A stretch of 64,000 nt of DNA, from contig NZ_JAUSUW010000018.1 in assembly GCF_030814435.1 (NCBI RefSeq), forward strand, positions 1 to 64,000, written 5' to 3'. This stretch comes from Peteryoungia aggregata LMG 23059 (GTDB lineage: Bacteria > Pseudomonadota > Alphaproteobacteria > Rhizobiales > Rhizobiaceae). Position numbers and translations under genes: made by a program. Under the pieces are notes generated by a model that made no database searches, was not told the DNA's origin, and saw only the letters and a program-made list of their open reading frames with translations. Below are positions 35,730 through 44,328 of this stretch, piece after piece. How positions within the stretch are numbered: position 1 is the stretch's first letter; each line of letters opens with the position of its first letter.

Positions 35730-37021
35730 ACATTTTGGCGGAATCTACCGTGGCGGTTGTGGGCCTCGGCTATGTCGGTTTGCCTCTGGCCATCGAACTG
35801 GGAAAGTCCTACCGCACAATTGGATTCGATTTGTCCGAGGCCAAGATCGAGAGCTTCCGTCGGAATTGTGACCCGACGGGCGAGGTGTCGCCAGAAGATT
35901 TCGCCAAGGCGAGCCGATTGATGGTAACCACCGATTCTTCTCTCTTGAAGCAGGCCGACATAATTATTGTTGCTGTGCCTACTCCAGTCGGCGAGGCACA
36001 TGTTCCGGATTTTGGTCCGTTGCGCAGCGCATCTGTGACCGTTGGCCAAAACCTAAAGCATGGTTCGATCGTGGTGTACGAGTCGACGGTTTATCCCGGA
36101 GCGACTGAGGAGGTCTGTATACCGCTTCTCGAAATGCACTCCGGTATGCGCTGGAAAGAAGGTTTCCACGTTGGCTATTCGCCCGAGCGTGTTAATCCGG
36201 GCGACAAGGAGCGCACGATTACGAAGATCGTCAAGGTCGTGTCTGCCGATGATGCAAAGACTCTTGAAACGCTAAGCGAACTGTACAGCTCAGTGATTAC
36301 GGCAGGTGTCTATTGCGCTTCGTCAATCAAGGTGGCCGAAGCGGCCAAGGTCATTGAGAACACCCAGCGCGACCTCAATATCGCACTCATGAACGAACTC
36401 GCCATCATATTCGACAAGCTGGGTATTGACAGCTCCGAAGTGCTCGCGGCCGCCGGTACGAAATGGAACTTTTTGAACTTCAGGCCTGGCTTGGTCGGTG
36501 GCCACTGTATCGGTGTCGATCCCTACTATCTCACGCATAAGGCTGAGATGTTGGGCTATCATCCAGAAGTGATACTCGCTGGCCGGCGCATCAACGACAG
36601 TATGCCGAGTTTCATTGCTCAGCAGACTGTCAAATTGATGATCAACGGCGGCAGTTACGTGAAGAATGCCAAGGTTTCGGTCCTGGGTCTCACGTTCAAA
36701 GAAAACTGTCCCGATCTTCGCAATTCCAAAGTCGCCGATCTTGTGAAGGAGCTTCAGGAGTACGGATGTCATGTCGTGGTTCACGATCCGCGGGCCTCTA
36801 GCGAGGAGGCATTGATGGAGTATGGGATCACCCTTAGCAGCTGGGATCAACTTTCGGGCGCCGACGCGGTTGTGGCTGCGGTGGCCCATCAGGAGTATCT
36901 CGAAATGCCAGTCGGGGACCTGACTTCACTACTGAAGCCAGGTGGTGCGTTTGTCGATGTGAAGTCGGCCTACAAGATTGACTCGGAGCCTTTTTCCGGT
37001 ATTGCGTGCTGGAGGCTCTAG
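35726..37021 (+). CDS. UDP-sugar 6-dehydrogenase, TviB/WbpA type
   Basis: A 431-residue nucleotide-sugar dehydrogenase. The N-terminal Rossmann domain has [18 protein letters not shown] and IIVAVPTPV; the central helix and catalytic Cys lie in [15 protein letters not shown]; the C-terminal UDP-binding domain has [16 protein letters not shown]. The PDFGPL and SGIACWRL patterns resemble TviB/WbpA, which oxidise UDP-GlcNAc or UDP-GalNAc to the uronic acid, rather than Ugd acting on UDP-glucose. Combined with the preceding 4-epimerase it could yield UDP-GalNAcA or UDP-GalA. Substrate choice is inferred. Confidence 0.9.
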   Translation: MNILAESTVAVVGLGYVGLPLAIELGKSYRTIGFDLSEAKIESFRRNCDPTGEVSPEDFAKASRLMVTTDSSLLKQADIIIVAVPTPVGEAHVPDFGPLRSASVTVGQNLKHGSIVVYESTVYPGATEEVCIPLLEMHSGMRWKEGFHVGYSPERVNPGDKERTITKIVKVVSADDAKTLETLSELYSSVITAGVYCASSIKVAEAAKVIENTQRDLNIALMNELAIIFDKLGIDSSEVLAAAGTKWNFLNFRPGLVGGHCIGVDPYYLTHKAEMLGYHPEVILAGRRINDSMPSFIAQQTVKLMINGGSYVKNAKVSVLGLTFKENCPDLRNSKVADLVKELQEYGCHVVVHDPRASSEEALMEYGITLSSWDQLSGADAVVAAVAHQEYLEMPVGDLTSLLKPGGAFVDVKSAYKIDSEPFSGIACWRL

Positions 37022-37078
37022 CTTAGCTTGACCGGAAAAACCCCGGCGTTCCCCACAAAATGAAAGGTTTGAGCTTCG

Positions 37079-38083
37079 ATGCTCCCACCTCAAGTCATTG
37101 CCGAAATCGGCCAGGCTCATGACGGCAGCTTGGGCATGTTGCATTCGATGATTGACGCCATAGCGGCGACAGGCGCTCGGGTCATCAAATTCCAGATGCA
37201 TATCGCCGAAGCCGAAAGCAGTGTTCACGACGAATTTCGCGTCAGATTTTCGCGGGTAGATGCGACGCGCTATGACTATTGGAAGCGGATGGAGTTGACG
37301 CCCGAGCAATGGGCCGAGGTCAAGTCCCATTGCGAAAGTCTGGGGTGTGAGTTTTTTTGCACACCCTTTTCCGTGCGTGCAGTGAACCTCTTAGAAGATC
37401 TCGGCGTGGCGCGTTACAAGGTTGGCTCGGGGGACGTCAACAATCTGCTTCTGCTGGAAGCAATCGCTCGAACGGGCAAGCCCGCGATACTGTCCAGCGG
37501 AATGAGCACTCTCGACGAACTGGACCGTGCGGTTGAACTGTTGCGGGGCCGCTGCGGAAGCTTGGCAGTGATGCAATGCACTTCGCAATATCCTGTGAAG
37601 CCTGAGCGCTGGGGGCTGAATCACATCGGTGAACTGCGGTCACGCTACGGCTTGCCGACTGGCCTTTCCGATCATTCGGGCACCATCTTTCCTGGGTTGG
37701 CTGCTGTGGCGCTTGGGGCGTCACTCATTGAGGTGCATGCCGTCTTCGACAAGCAGATGTTTGGTCCTGACGCGACTTCGTCTCTGTCAATGTCCGAGCT
37801 TGGGCAGTTGGTGAAAGGGGTCGGAGATATTGCTACAGCTCTGGCCACCCATGGGTCCAAAAACGACGTCAGTGAGTTTTCGAACATGAGGCGCCTTTTT
37901 GGCCGCTCCTTGACGGTCGCAAAAGATTTGCAGCAGGGCTCTGTATTGACCTTCTCCGACTTGGAGGCCGCGAAGCCGGGTGGATATGGAATTGAACCTC
38001 GCGAGTATGAACTCGTGCTTGGCAAACGGTTGAAACGATCCCTGACTAGGGGAAGTTTTTTGACGGAAGGCGACATTGAATGA
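37079..38083 (+). CDS. NeuB-type nonulosonate (N-acetylneuraminate-like) synthase
   Basis: A 334-residue NeuB-family enzyme that condenses phosphoenolpyruvate with an N-acetyl hexosamine to give a nine-carbon 2-keto acid. The TIM-barrel shows VIAEIGQAHDGSLG, AVKFQ-like VIKFQMHIAEAES, FFCTPFSVRAVNLLE, YKVGSGDVNNLLLLEA, LSSGMSTLDEL and MQCTSQYPVKPE. A C-terminal SAF (antifreeze-like) domain starts near residue 275 (RRSLTVAKDL-type) with GSVLTFSDLEAAKPG and ends in GSFLTEGDIE. It is followed by neuC with a 4-base overlap. The exact product (sialic, legionaminic or other) is unknown. Confidence 0.93.
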   Translation: MLPPQVIAEIGQAHDGSLGMLHSMIDAIAATGARVIKFQMHIAEAESSVHDEFRVRFSRVDATRYDYWKRMELTPEQWAEVKSHCESLGCEFFCTPFSVRAVNLLEDLGVARYKVGSGDVNNLLLLEAIARTGKPAILSSGMSTLDELDRAVELLRGRCGSLAVMQCTSQYPVKPERWGLNHIGELRSRYGLPTGLSDHSGTIFPGLAAVALGASLIEVHAVFDKQMFGPDATSSLSMSELGQLVKGVGDIATALATHGSKNDVSEFSNMRRLFGRSLTVAKDLQQGSVLTFSDLEAAKPGGYGIEPREYELVLGKRLKRSLTRGSFLTEGDIE

Positions 38084-39228
38084 AAAAGAAGGTCTGTATC
38101 GTAGTTGCCAGCCGCGCGAACTACGGTCGAATCAAGTCCGTCATGCGAGCAGTGCAGGATCATCCAGATCTTGAGTTGCAGCTAATTGTCAGCGCTTCTG
38201 CTCTCTTATATCGGTTCGGGAACGTAATTGATATCATCAAGCAGGACGGTTTCGAAGTTACTTCGAGAATATACTCCATCGTCGAAGGCGAGAACCTGAC
38301 CACAATGGCCAAATCGGTTGGCCTTGGCATTATGGAACTCACCACCCAGTTCGAGAATCTTCAACCCGACATTGTTCTGACTGTCGCTGACCGATTTGAA
38401 ACAATGGCGACCGCGATTGCGGCAGCCTACATGAATATTCGAGTGGCCCACACGCAAGGCGGGGAGCTTACCGGTTCAATCGATGAAAGCGTACGGCACT
38501 CGATCACAAAGCTCTCCCATCTCCATTTCGTTTCCACCGATTTGGCGCGAGAGCGTGTTCTGCGAATGGGCGAGAATGAAGACTATGTCTTCAATACCGG
38601 CTGCCCTTCGATAGACGCCATTGCCGAACTTGATTTGACCTTGCCCAAGGACTTCTTCTTAAGCCACGGCGGTGCCGGACATGAGATTGACATGTCGAAG
38701 CCATATCTCGTGGTCTTGCAGCATCCCGTCACGACTGAGTTCGGATCTGGTCTCGATCAAATCAATCAAACATTGGCGGCTGTGGCGGGAACCGGGATGC
38801 AGGCCGTTTGGCTATGGCCGAATGTCGATGCGGGGTCTGACGATGTCTCGAAGGGGCTGCGCATGTACCGCGAGCGTAATCGGGACGCGCCAATTCGTTT
38901 CTTCCGCAATTTTGCGGTTGAGGATTACGCACGCGTTATCAACAACGCTGCGTGCCTGGTGGGCAATTCTTCTAGCGGGATCCGCGAGTCAGCCTATCTT
39001 GGCGTTCCAACAGTGAATGTCGGTTCTCGGCAGCATGCGCGAGAACGAGCGGCAAACGTGACTGATGTTCCCTACTCGGCGACAGCGATCAAAGACGCAA
39101 TCATCAAGCAGGTGGCGCATGGTCGCTATGAAGCTGATCATCTGTATGGAGACGGCAAGAGCGGCGTGCGCATTGCCAAGCTTCTCGCAGAAGTTGAGGC
39201 GCCCATCCAAAAAACTCTAGCTTATTGA
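38080..39228 (+). CDS. hydrolysing UDP-GlcNAc 2-epimerase (NeuC-type)
   Basis: A 382-residue NeuC-like enzyme that turns UDP-GlcNAc (or a diacetamido analogue) into the free 2-epimer plus UDP, feeding NeuB. Hallmarks are VVASRANYGRIKSVMRA, DIVLTVADRFETMATAIAA, VAHTQGGELTGSIDESVRH and CLVGNSSSGIRESAYLGVP, typical of the hydrolysing branch used for sialic and legionaminic acids. ATGA couples it to neuB. Since ManNAc or its 4-amino analogue could be the product, the final acid is not decided. Confidence 0.93.
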   Translation: MKKKVCIVVASRANYGRIKSVMRAVQDHPDLELQLIVSASALLYRFGNVIDIIKQDGFEVTSRIYSIVEGENLTTMAKSVGLGIMELTTQFENLQPDIVLTVADRFETMATAIAAAYMNIRVAHTQGGELTGSIDESVRHSITKLSHLHFVSTDLARERVLRMGENEDYVFNTGCPSIDAIAELDLTLPKDFFLSHGGAGHEIDMSKPYLVVLQHPVTTEFGSGLDQINQTLAAVAGTGMQAVWLWPNVDAGSDDVSKGLRMYRERNRDAPIRFFRNFAVEDYARVINNAACLVGNSSSGIRESAYLGVPTVNVGSRQHARERAANVTDVPYSATAIKDAIIKQVAHGRYEADHLYGDGKSGVRIAKLLAEVEAPIQKTLAY

Positions 39229-39239
39229 TCGGATCGATA

Positions 39240-40115
39240 ATGTCTGAGCGGACTTCTGGGGATATCGAGAACTTTGACAAGAGCTGGCGTACTCGCAAGG
39301 AGGCGCTCTACAATCACTGGACAGCGGGGCGCCCCAACAATCAGATTCAGCTTGCGTTTCGGTCTCACTGGGAAGTGTTTCGAGAACTCATTGGACCCTT
39401 GGCTTCGGCAAAGGGAAAGGTGCTTGAAGTCGGCTGTGGGAGGGGGAGTCTTTCCAGCTATTTTGCCCAGGATGGATGGGACTGTACCCTGCTTGACTAC
39501 AGTCCAGCCGTGCTAGAGACGGCTAAGGCCGTCTTTTCCAGAAACGGTCACAACGCTGAATACGTTCCGGGCGATGCGAATGCACTGCCGTTTCCCGACG
39601 GCTCATTCGACGTCACATGCAGCATCGGTCTGCTTGAGCATTTCGAGAATGTCGGTCGTGTCATGGAGGAGCAGGCGAGAGTATTGAAGCCCGGTGGCTG
39701 GTTCCTGGGGTATGTCGTCCCAGAACGTCCAGACAACGTCCAGAGATATTTCAATTGGGTCAATAGGATACTCAAGTTCTTTGCGTCATTTGGCGGAGCT
39801 GACAAGAAATCAACTGCTGCGAAGCCAGACATTTACCGGAGCGATTTCCAATCCAGCCATTATGTGGCCGCGTTGAATAATGTCCAGTTTAAGAATCTGA
39901 CTGTGTTCGGCATGTATCCGATGCCGATGATTAGCCACAGTCCACAATTTCCTTTTTCCTTGCTGCCGAAACCACTGGAACTGGTCTTAACGCGAACGTT
40001 TGAGTTTGCGCTTGCTGTCCGCCAGAAGTTGCTCGGTCGTCACGGTTGGATTTGTGACGAGAAAAATGGCCAGGCGTTCCTGATTGCTTTTCAAAAGGGC
40101 GGCGACAACGAATGA
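39240..40115 (+). CDS. class I SAM-dependent methyltransferase
   Basis: A 291-residue methyltransferase. Motif I is VLEVGCGRGSLSSYFAQDG, the acidic residue after strand 2 is in LLDYSPAVLE, motif II VTCSIGLLEHFEN and motif III LKPGGWFLGYV. No close family name is evident; such enzymes in nonulosonate and capsule loci usually methylate a sugar or its N-acyl group. The ATG at 39240 is preferred over an in-frame TTG at 39225. The stop overlaps the next dehydrogenase start by 4 bases. Confidence 0.85.
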   Translation: MSERTSGDIENFDKSWRTRKEALYNHWTAGRPNNQIQLAFRSHWEVFRELIGPLASAKGKVLEVGCGRGSLSSYFAQDGWDCTLLDYSPAVLETAKAVFSRNGHNAEYVPGDANALPFPDGSFDVTCSIGLLEHFENVGRVMEEQARVLKPGGWFLGYVVPERPDNVQRYFNWVNRILKFFASFGGADKKSTAAKPDIYRSDFQSSHYVAALNNVQFKNLTVFGMYPMPMISHSPQFPFSLLPKPLELVLTRTFEFALAVRQKLLGRHGWICDEKNGQAFLIAFQKGGDNE

Positions 40116-41092
40116 AAGTCGTCAATGCCGAGTCGCTGGCTTATCCGGCTGAGGCGCGCGCTTTGCTGGCGTCTCTCGGCGAGGTGGTTGAACTCGATGG
40201 CGAGAGGAGTTTGTTGATACATGAGGCATCAGATGCGGACATTTTGATTGTTCGGCTCGGCAATCAAATCGACAATGAAGTTCTTTCGGCCTGCAGAAAA
40301 TTGCGGGTAATCGTGTCTGCCACTACTGGCCTCAACCACGTTGACGTGGAAGAGGCGTCGCGTCGCGGTATTGTTCTTATCAGTCTCAAGGGCGATCTGG
40401 CCTTTCTGGAGTCTGTAACAGCCACGGCAGAACACGCCTGGGGGCTTTTGCTGTCGCTCGCACGCCACCAGCTTGCTTCAAGCAGAAGTGTTGTCGAGGG
40501 GGAGTGGGATCGGGATCGTTTCAAGGGCACGCAACTGTCAGGCAAGACTATAGGTATTCTAGGTCTCGGTCGGCTCGGTCGGATGGTCGCGGAATATGCC
40601 CGTGCATTCCGAATGAACGTTCTCTTTTGTGACCCTCACGTGCATGGCGAGGTGGAAGGAGGGCGAAAAGTCGAAATGCTCGATCTTTTCGAGATGAGTG
40701 ATGTGGTCTCGGTCCACGCCTCGTTTTCCGAGAGCAATCGCCGTATTGTCAACGCCGACTGTTTTTCTCGGATGAAGAGCACGGCATTTTTTATCAATAC
40801 GGCGCGTGGTGAACTCGTTGATGAACAGGCTTTGCTGCATGCGCTTGAGCAAAATCGAATCGCTGGCGCCGCCTTGGATGTGCTTGACGCAGAGGCTGGC
40901 AAGTCTCATGCGTGGTTCCACGACCATCCTCTGGTCAGGTACTCCCGTCTGAACGAAAATCTCGTTATAACGCCCCACATTGGCGGAGCGACTGCCGAGT
41001 CGATGAAGAATGCAGAGATCCATGTCGTCAAAAAGCTAATGGATTTCCTATCAGCCTCTGGCGGCTCGCTGCCGGTCCAGAGATCCGTCTAG
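40112..41092 (+). CDS. D-2-hydroxyacid dehydrogenase (phosphoglycerate dehydrogenase-like)
   Basis: A 326-residue NAD-dependent D-2-hydroxyacid dehydrogenase. It carries the nucleotide motif GKTIGILGLGRLGRMVAEYA, the catalytic Arg in NTARGELVDEQAL, Glu in LDVLDAEAG and the His in ITPHIGGATAES. Lack of an ACT domain and the position inside a nonulosonate cassette argue against a role in serine synthesis; it may reduce or oxidise an alpha-hydroxy or keto acid group on a sugar acid or a side chain. That role is inferred. Confidence 0.87.
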   Translation: MKVVNAESLAYPAEARALLASLGEVVELDGERSLLIHEASDADILIVRLGNQIDNEVLSACRKLRVIVSATTGLNHVDVEEASRRGIVLISLKGDLAFLESVTATAEHAWGLLLSLARHQLASSRSVVEGEWDRDRFKGTQLSGKTIGILGLGRLGRMVAEYARAFRMNVLFCDPHVHGEVEGGRKVEMLDLFEMSDVVSVHASFSESNRRIVNADCFSRMKSTAFFINTARGELVDEQALLHALEQNRIAGAALDVLDAEAGKSHAWFHDHPLVRYSRLNENLVITPHIGGATAESMKNAEIHVVKKLMDFLSASGGSLPVQRSV

Positions 41093-41142
41093 AACTGATT
41101 TTTAGTCGTCGGAAGACATATGACATGACAGGAGAAATAATA

Positions 41143-42045
41143 ATGAATCGTGCGCCACTGAAAGGCATTGTTCCCGTCGTTGTCGTCCCAATGACTCGCG
41201 GAGGTGAGCCAGACGTTGAGGGTATTCACCGCCATATCGAATTTCTGATCTCCGCAGGTGTTGGTGGAATGTGGGCACTCGGGTCCGCCAGCGAAGACAT
41301 CAACATGTCGGTGAAGCAGCGCCTTAAGGTCGCAAGAGCTACTGCCGAAGCTGTGCGAGGTCGCGTGCCCGTCGTGATGGGTTCTGGTTTGACATCGATC
41401 GGGGATATACTCGATTACGCGGAACAACTGTCTGATCTTGAGTTTCATGGACTTCATGTCTTGCCATATGACCTCAAGATGGGAGACGCTCGTCTTATCC
41501 ATCTGATCGAAACGCTGGCAGACAAGCTGCCGTGGCCGCTGTGGATGTACCATAATCCGAAAAGGGGTCGTCCTTTTACTGACGACATCATCGGCCGCGT
41601 GAAGGGTCATCACAATGTCGGTGGAATCAAGATTGGCGGCTACAATCTGACTGAGTTGACGCGGACTATGATGCATAAATCCGCGGATTTTGATGTCGTC
41701 GGTGCTGGCGGCGGGCAGCTGTATCAGATGTTGTCCCTAGGGGCAGAGGCGCATACCACCAGCGAAGCTTCCGTGTTCCCAGAGCGATTTATCGAAGTCA
41801 TCGAAGCGTTCAAGCAAGGAGAATTCTCCAAGGCGCGAGAACTGCAATTCAACATCATTCGCTTCTCCAAGTCCTTGCCCAGGAATGAGAACGGTGAGTA
41901 TTGCGCCGAGGAGAAGTACATGCTTCAGCTTCGCGGGATGTGCGATGAATGGGTCAATCCACTTTACCGCACCTTGACCGATGCTGAGAAGGCCAAAGTG
42001 CGCGAGGCTCTTCTGGCTCATGGTCATGAATGGGCCCGTGACTGA
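41143..42045 (+). CDS. DapA/NanA-family aldolase
   Basis: A 300-residue TIM-barrel protein of the dihydrodipicolinate synthase / N-acetylneuraminate lyase family. The Schiff-base Lys is in VGGIKIGGYN and the conserved Tyr in LWMYHNPKRG. The first active-site loop, normally GTTGE, reads GSASED, an unusual change that suggests a different substrate. Found between a hydroxyacid dehydrogenase and the CMP-activating enzyme, it probably acts on a 2-keto acid in the same pathway rather than in lysine synthesis. Start at 41143 is set by AGGAGAAATAATA. Confidence 0.87.
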   Translation: MNRAPLKGIVPVVVVPMTRGGEPDVEGIHRHIEFLISAGVGGMWALGSASEDINMSVKQRLKVARATAEAVRGRVPVVMGSGLTSIGDILDYAEQLSDLEFHGLHVLPYDLKMGDARLIHLIETLADKLPWPLWMYHNPKRGRPFTDDIIGRVKGHHNVGGIKIGGYNLTELTRTMMHKSADFDVVGAGGGQLYQMLSLGAEAHTTSEASVFPERFIEVIEAFKQGEFSKARELQFNIIRFSKSLPRNENGEYCAEEKYMLQLRGMCDEWVNPLYRTLTDAEKAKVREALLAHGHEWARD

Positions 42046-42058
42046 TGGGGGATGCCAG

Positions 42059-42775
42059 TTGCGAAAGGTTTTGGCGGTTATTCCTGCGAAACTCACATCT
42101 GTGCGAATTCCCAGAAAAAATCTCGAAAAGCTACTGGAATTAGAGCTATTCCTTTTTTCAGTTCGTGCTGCACAACTCGCAGCCAGCGTCGATCGTGTGG
42201 TCGTAAGCAGCGAGAGCACAGAACTGCTTGAACTCGCTGGCAGATATGGTGCTCAGACTGTCCTTCGTCCTGCCGAGCTCTCCGGTGAGCGTGTTACAAA
42301 TCAGGCAGTAATCGGTCATGTTGTTGAGCAGATGAGGGCCTGCGAAGGTTGGAGTGCCGATCTTGTTGTTTTGTTGCAGCCGACGCATCCATTTCGTGTG
42401 CCGGCTGACATCAATGACGCAGTTGCCGCTCTATGCCGAGATCCGGATGCCGACAGCGTTTTCGCTGTGAAACAAGACAAGGGTCTGTTTGGGCGGATGT
42501 CTGGTGAGCTCTTTGTGCCCGATGTCGCCTTGCCCAGAGTTCGGGACAAGGAGGAGCGAAGGTTCGTAAATACGGGGAATTTCTACATCTTGAATGTCGC
42601 CCGGACGATCGACAGAGGTGTGTTCTTCGGCCACCATATCCTTGGTTTCCCGATCAGCAGGCCGGACTTGGAGATCGATATTGATGAGCCCATAGATCTG
42701 GCCGTCGCAAGGGCCATGGCCGAATTCTACGAGCCGGAGCTGAGGAAGTTGGGTTTGTTGGAGGGCCGGCAATGA
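42059..42775 (+). CDS. CMP-nonulosonate (acylneuraminate) cytidylyltransferase
   Basis: A 238-residue NeuA-like enzyme that would activate the nonulosonic acid as its CMP derivative. The N-terminal loop reads VLAVIPAKLTSVRIPRKNL; usual family members have ARGGSK before the IPRKN part, so the loop is divergent. Further matches are VVVSSESTELLELAGRYG, LLQPTHPFR and the metal site DLEIDIDEPIDL. The start is taken as TTG 42059 with GGGGGATGCCAG upstream; ATG 42020 or 42026 inside the previous gene are alternatives. It overlaps the next gene by 4 bases. Confidence 0.85.
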   Translation: MRKVLAVIPAKLTSVRIPRKNLEKLLELELFLFSVRAAQLAASVDRVVVSSESTELLELAGRYGAQTVLRPAELSGERVTNQAVIGHVVEQMRACEGWSADLVVLLQPTHPFRVPADINDAVAALCRDPDADSVFAVKQDKGLFGRMSGELFVPDVALPRVRDKEERRFVNTGNFYILNVARTIDRGVFFGHHILGFPISRPDLEIDIDEPIDLAVARAMAEFYEPELRKLGLLEGRQ

Positions 42776-44328
42776 AGATACTTGGCGTTACCCAAGGGGC
42801 GGGACTAACTGTCTACCTCCGATTGGTCGAAATGCTCGCTCGCGAGTTTCCGACATTCGAGGGGGCGGCTTATGTTTCTGACTCGCTTGCATACCGGTCC
42901 ATTGAACCGCGGGAGCCGAGTTTGCGCGACGGCCGTTTGAAGCTCTTGTTTGAATGGGACATCACTTCCGCCTCGAAGCATACGGAGCCCGACTGGGACT
43001 ACCTGCGCGAGCAAGAGCAGAGTTTAGGTGATCCAGTCCTGTGGAACGTATTGTTGGCTGACCGGCGGATTTTTTTCGGTCGAGCGTGCAAGTTTCGCCA
43101 GGATTATCGCCCCCGTTTCGACCATGAGCAGATGGGTGCCATACTCACGGTGGCTCTTCGGCAAATTCAAGCATTTGTGGATGATTTCAGACCGGACGTC
43201 GTGATCGGATTCGGAACGGCCACGTTCGGCGATTACCTTCTGTACAGAATCGCAAAGGTCCGGGGCATTCCATACCTTCTGCTGAAATCCACGAAGATTG
43301 GAAACTATGTCTCATTGAACGATGACGCAGTTGCACTCTCCGCTCATATCAAGGACGTCTTAGACGGTCGCCAGCATTTGGACCCGACCACCTTGGATGA
43401 AGCCCGCCGTCATATCAGAAGCATCCGCGAGCGCGGCGTGCGTTATGAGGGGGCATTAAAATCCGCAGCAAAGGTTAGGTTCGTGTCAGGGGCTCGAGGG
43501 CTCGCCGCAGGTTTGGTGCGCGAGCTCAAAACCGCATTGGATCCTGTGGTGAGGAGCGACAACCATGTCGACAGCACACTTGCCCATGCATGGCACGCGA
43601 ACTTTCGACAGCCTCTCAGTGCAGCCTTCATCCGCTATCGGCTGAGGGGGGCAATGCTCCAAGTGAAGGATCTGGAAACCGTTGCTGGATACGCATTCTT
43701 TCCGCTGCATTTCGAACCGGAAGTATCGATCCAGGTCTTCGGCAGGCCGTTTCAAAACCAGATAGAACTTGTCCGAAACCTTGCACTGGCCCTTCCCGCT
43801 GGAATGTTACTGGTGGTCAAGGAGCATCCCCGCTCGGTCGGCTTCCGGCCGCTCGGATACTATCGCAAGCTTCTGGATATTCCGAATGTAAGGCTGGTTG
43901 ATCCTCAAATTCCCACACATGTCGTCACCCGCGGTTCGTCGCTTGTCGCCGTGATATCCGGAAGCACGGGACTTGAGGCTGCTATATGCGGTAAGCCAGT
44001 CCTTGTTTTCGGGACGCCGACCTACAACGCTCTGTCCGACCGAATGATCTGCAGGGTTTCAAATCTCCATTCGCTTGGCTCCGATATCCGTGACTTGCTA
44101 TCGCGCTACGCGTCCGATGAGACTAACTTGGAGGAGTTCGTGGGCGCGCATATCCAAGGTTCCGTCCCCATCGACCTCTATAGCGTGCTCCTGCGTAAAC
44201 AGGGCAGGGTAAACGAGGGTCGAACAACAATGTCTGAAGAAGAAAAGCGCCGGACAGATTATGACCAGCTTTCGCGCTACGTAGTAACGCGCATATCGGA
44301 CGTTGCAGGGAGCAAGACCAGCGATTGA
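42772..44328 (+). CDS. capsule-type polysaccharide glycosyltransferase/export protein
   Basis: A 518-residue soluble-looking protein. The C-terminal half has the Capsule_synth-type pattern: LLVVKEHPRSVGFRPLGYY, VRLVDPQIPTH and the donor-site SGSTGLEAAICGKPVLVFG. An N-terminal half with FRPDVVIGFGTATFGDYLL supports a GT-B fold. Relatives (KpsC/KpsS-type or sialic-type transferases) add acidic sugars from CMP donors, which would fit its position right after the CMP-activating gene; this is an inference. Coupled to both neighbours by 4-base overlaps. Confidence 0.75.
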   Translation: MKILGVTQGAGLTVYLRLVEMLAREFPTFEGAAYVSDSLAYRSIEPREPSLRDGRLKLLFEWDITSASKHTEPDWDYLREQEQSLGDPVLWNVLLADRRIFFGRACKFRQDYRPRFDHEQMGAILTVALRQIQAFVDDFRPDVVIGFGTATFGDYLLYRIAKVRGIPYLLLKSTKIGNYVSLNDDAVALSAHIKDVLDGRQHLDPTTLDEARRHIRSIRERGVRYEGALKSAAKVRFVSGARGLAAGLVRELKTALDPVVRSDNHVDSTLAHAWHANFRQPLSAAFIRYRLRGAMLQVKDLETVAGYAFFPLHFEPEVSIQVFGRPFQNQIELVRNLALALPAGMLLVVKEHPRSVGFRPLGYYRKLLDIPNVRLVDPQIPTHVVTRGSSLVAVISGSTGLEAAICGKPVLVFGTPTYNALSDRMICRVSNLHSLGSDIRDLLSRYASDETNLEEFVGAHIQGSVPIDLYSVLLRKQGRVNEGRTTMSEEEKRRTDYDQLSRYVVTRISDVAGSKTSD

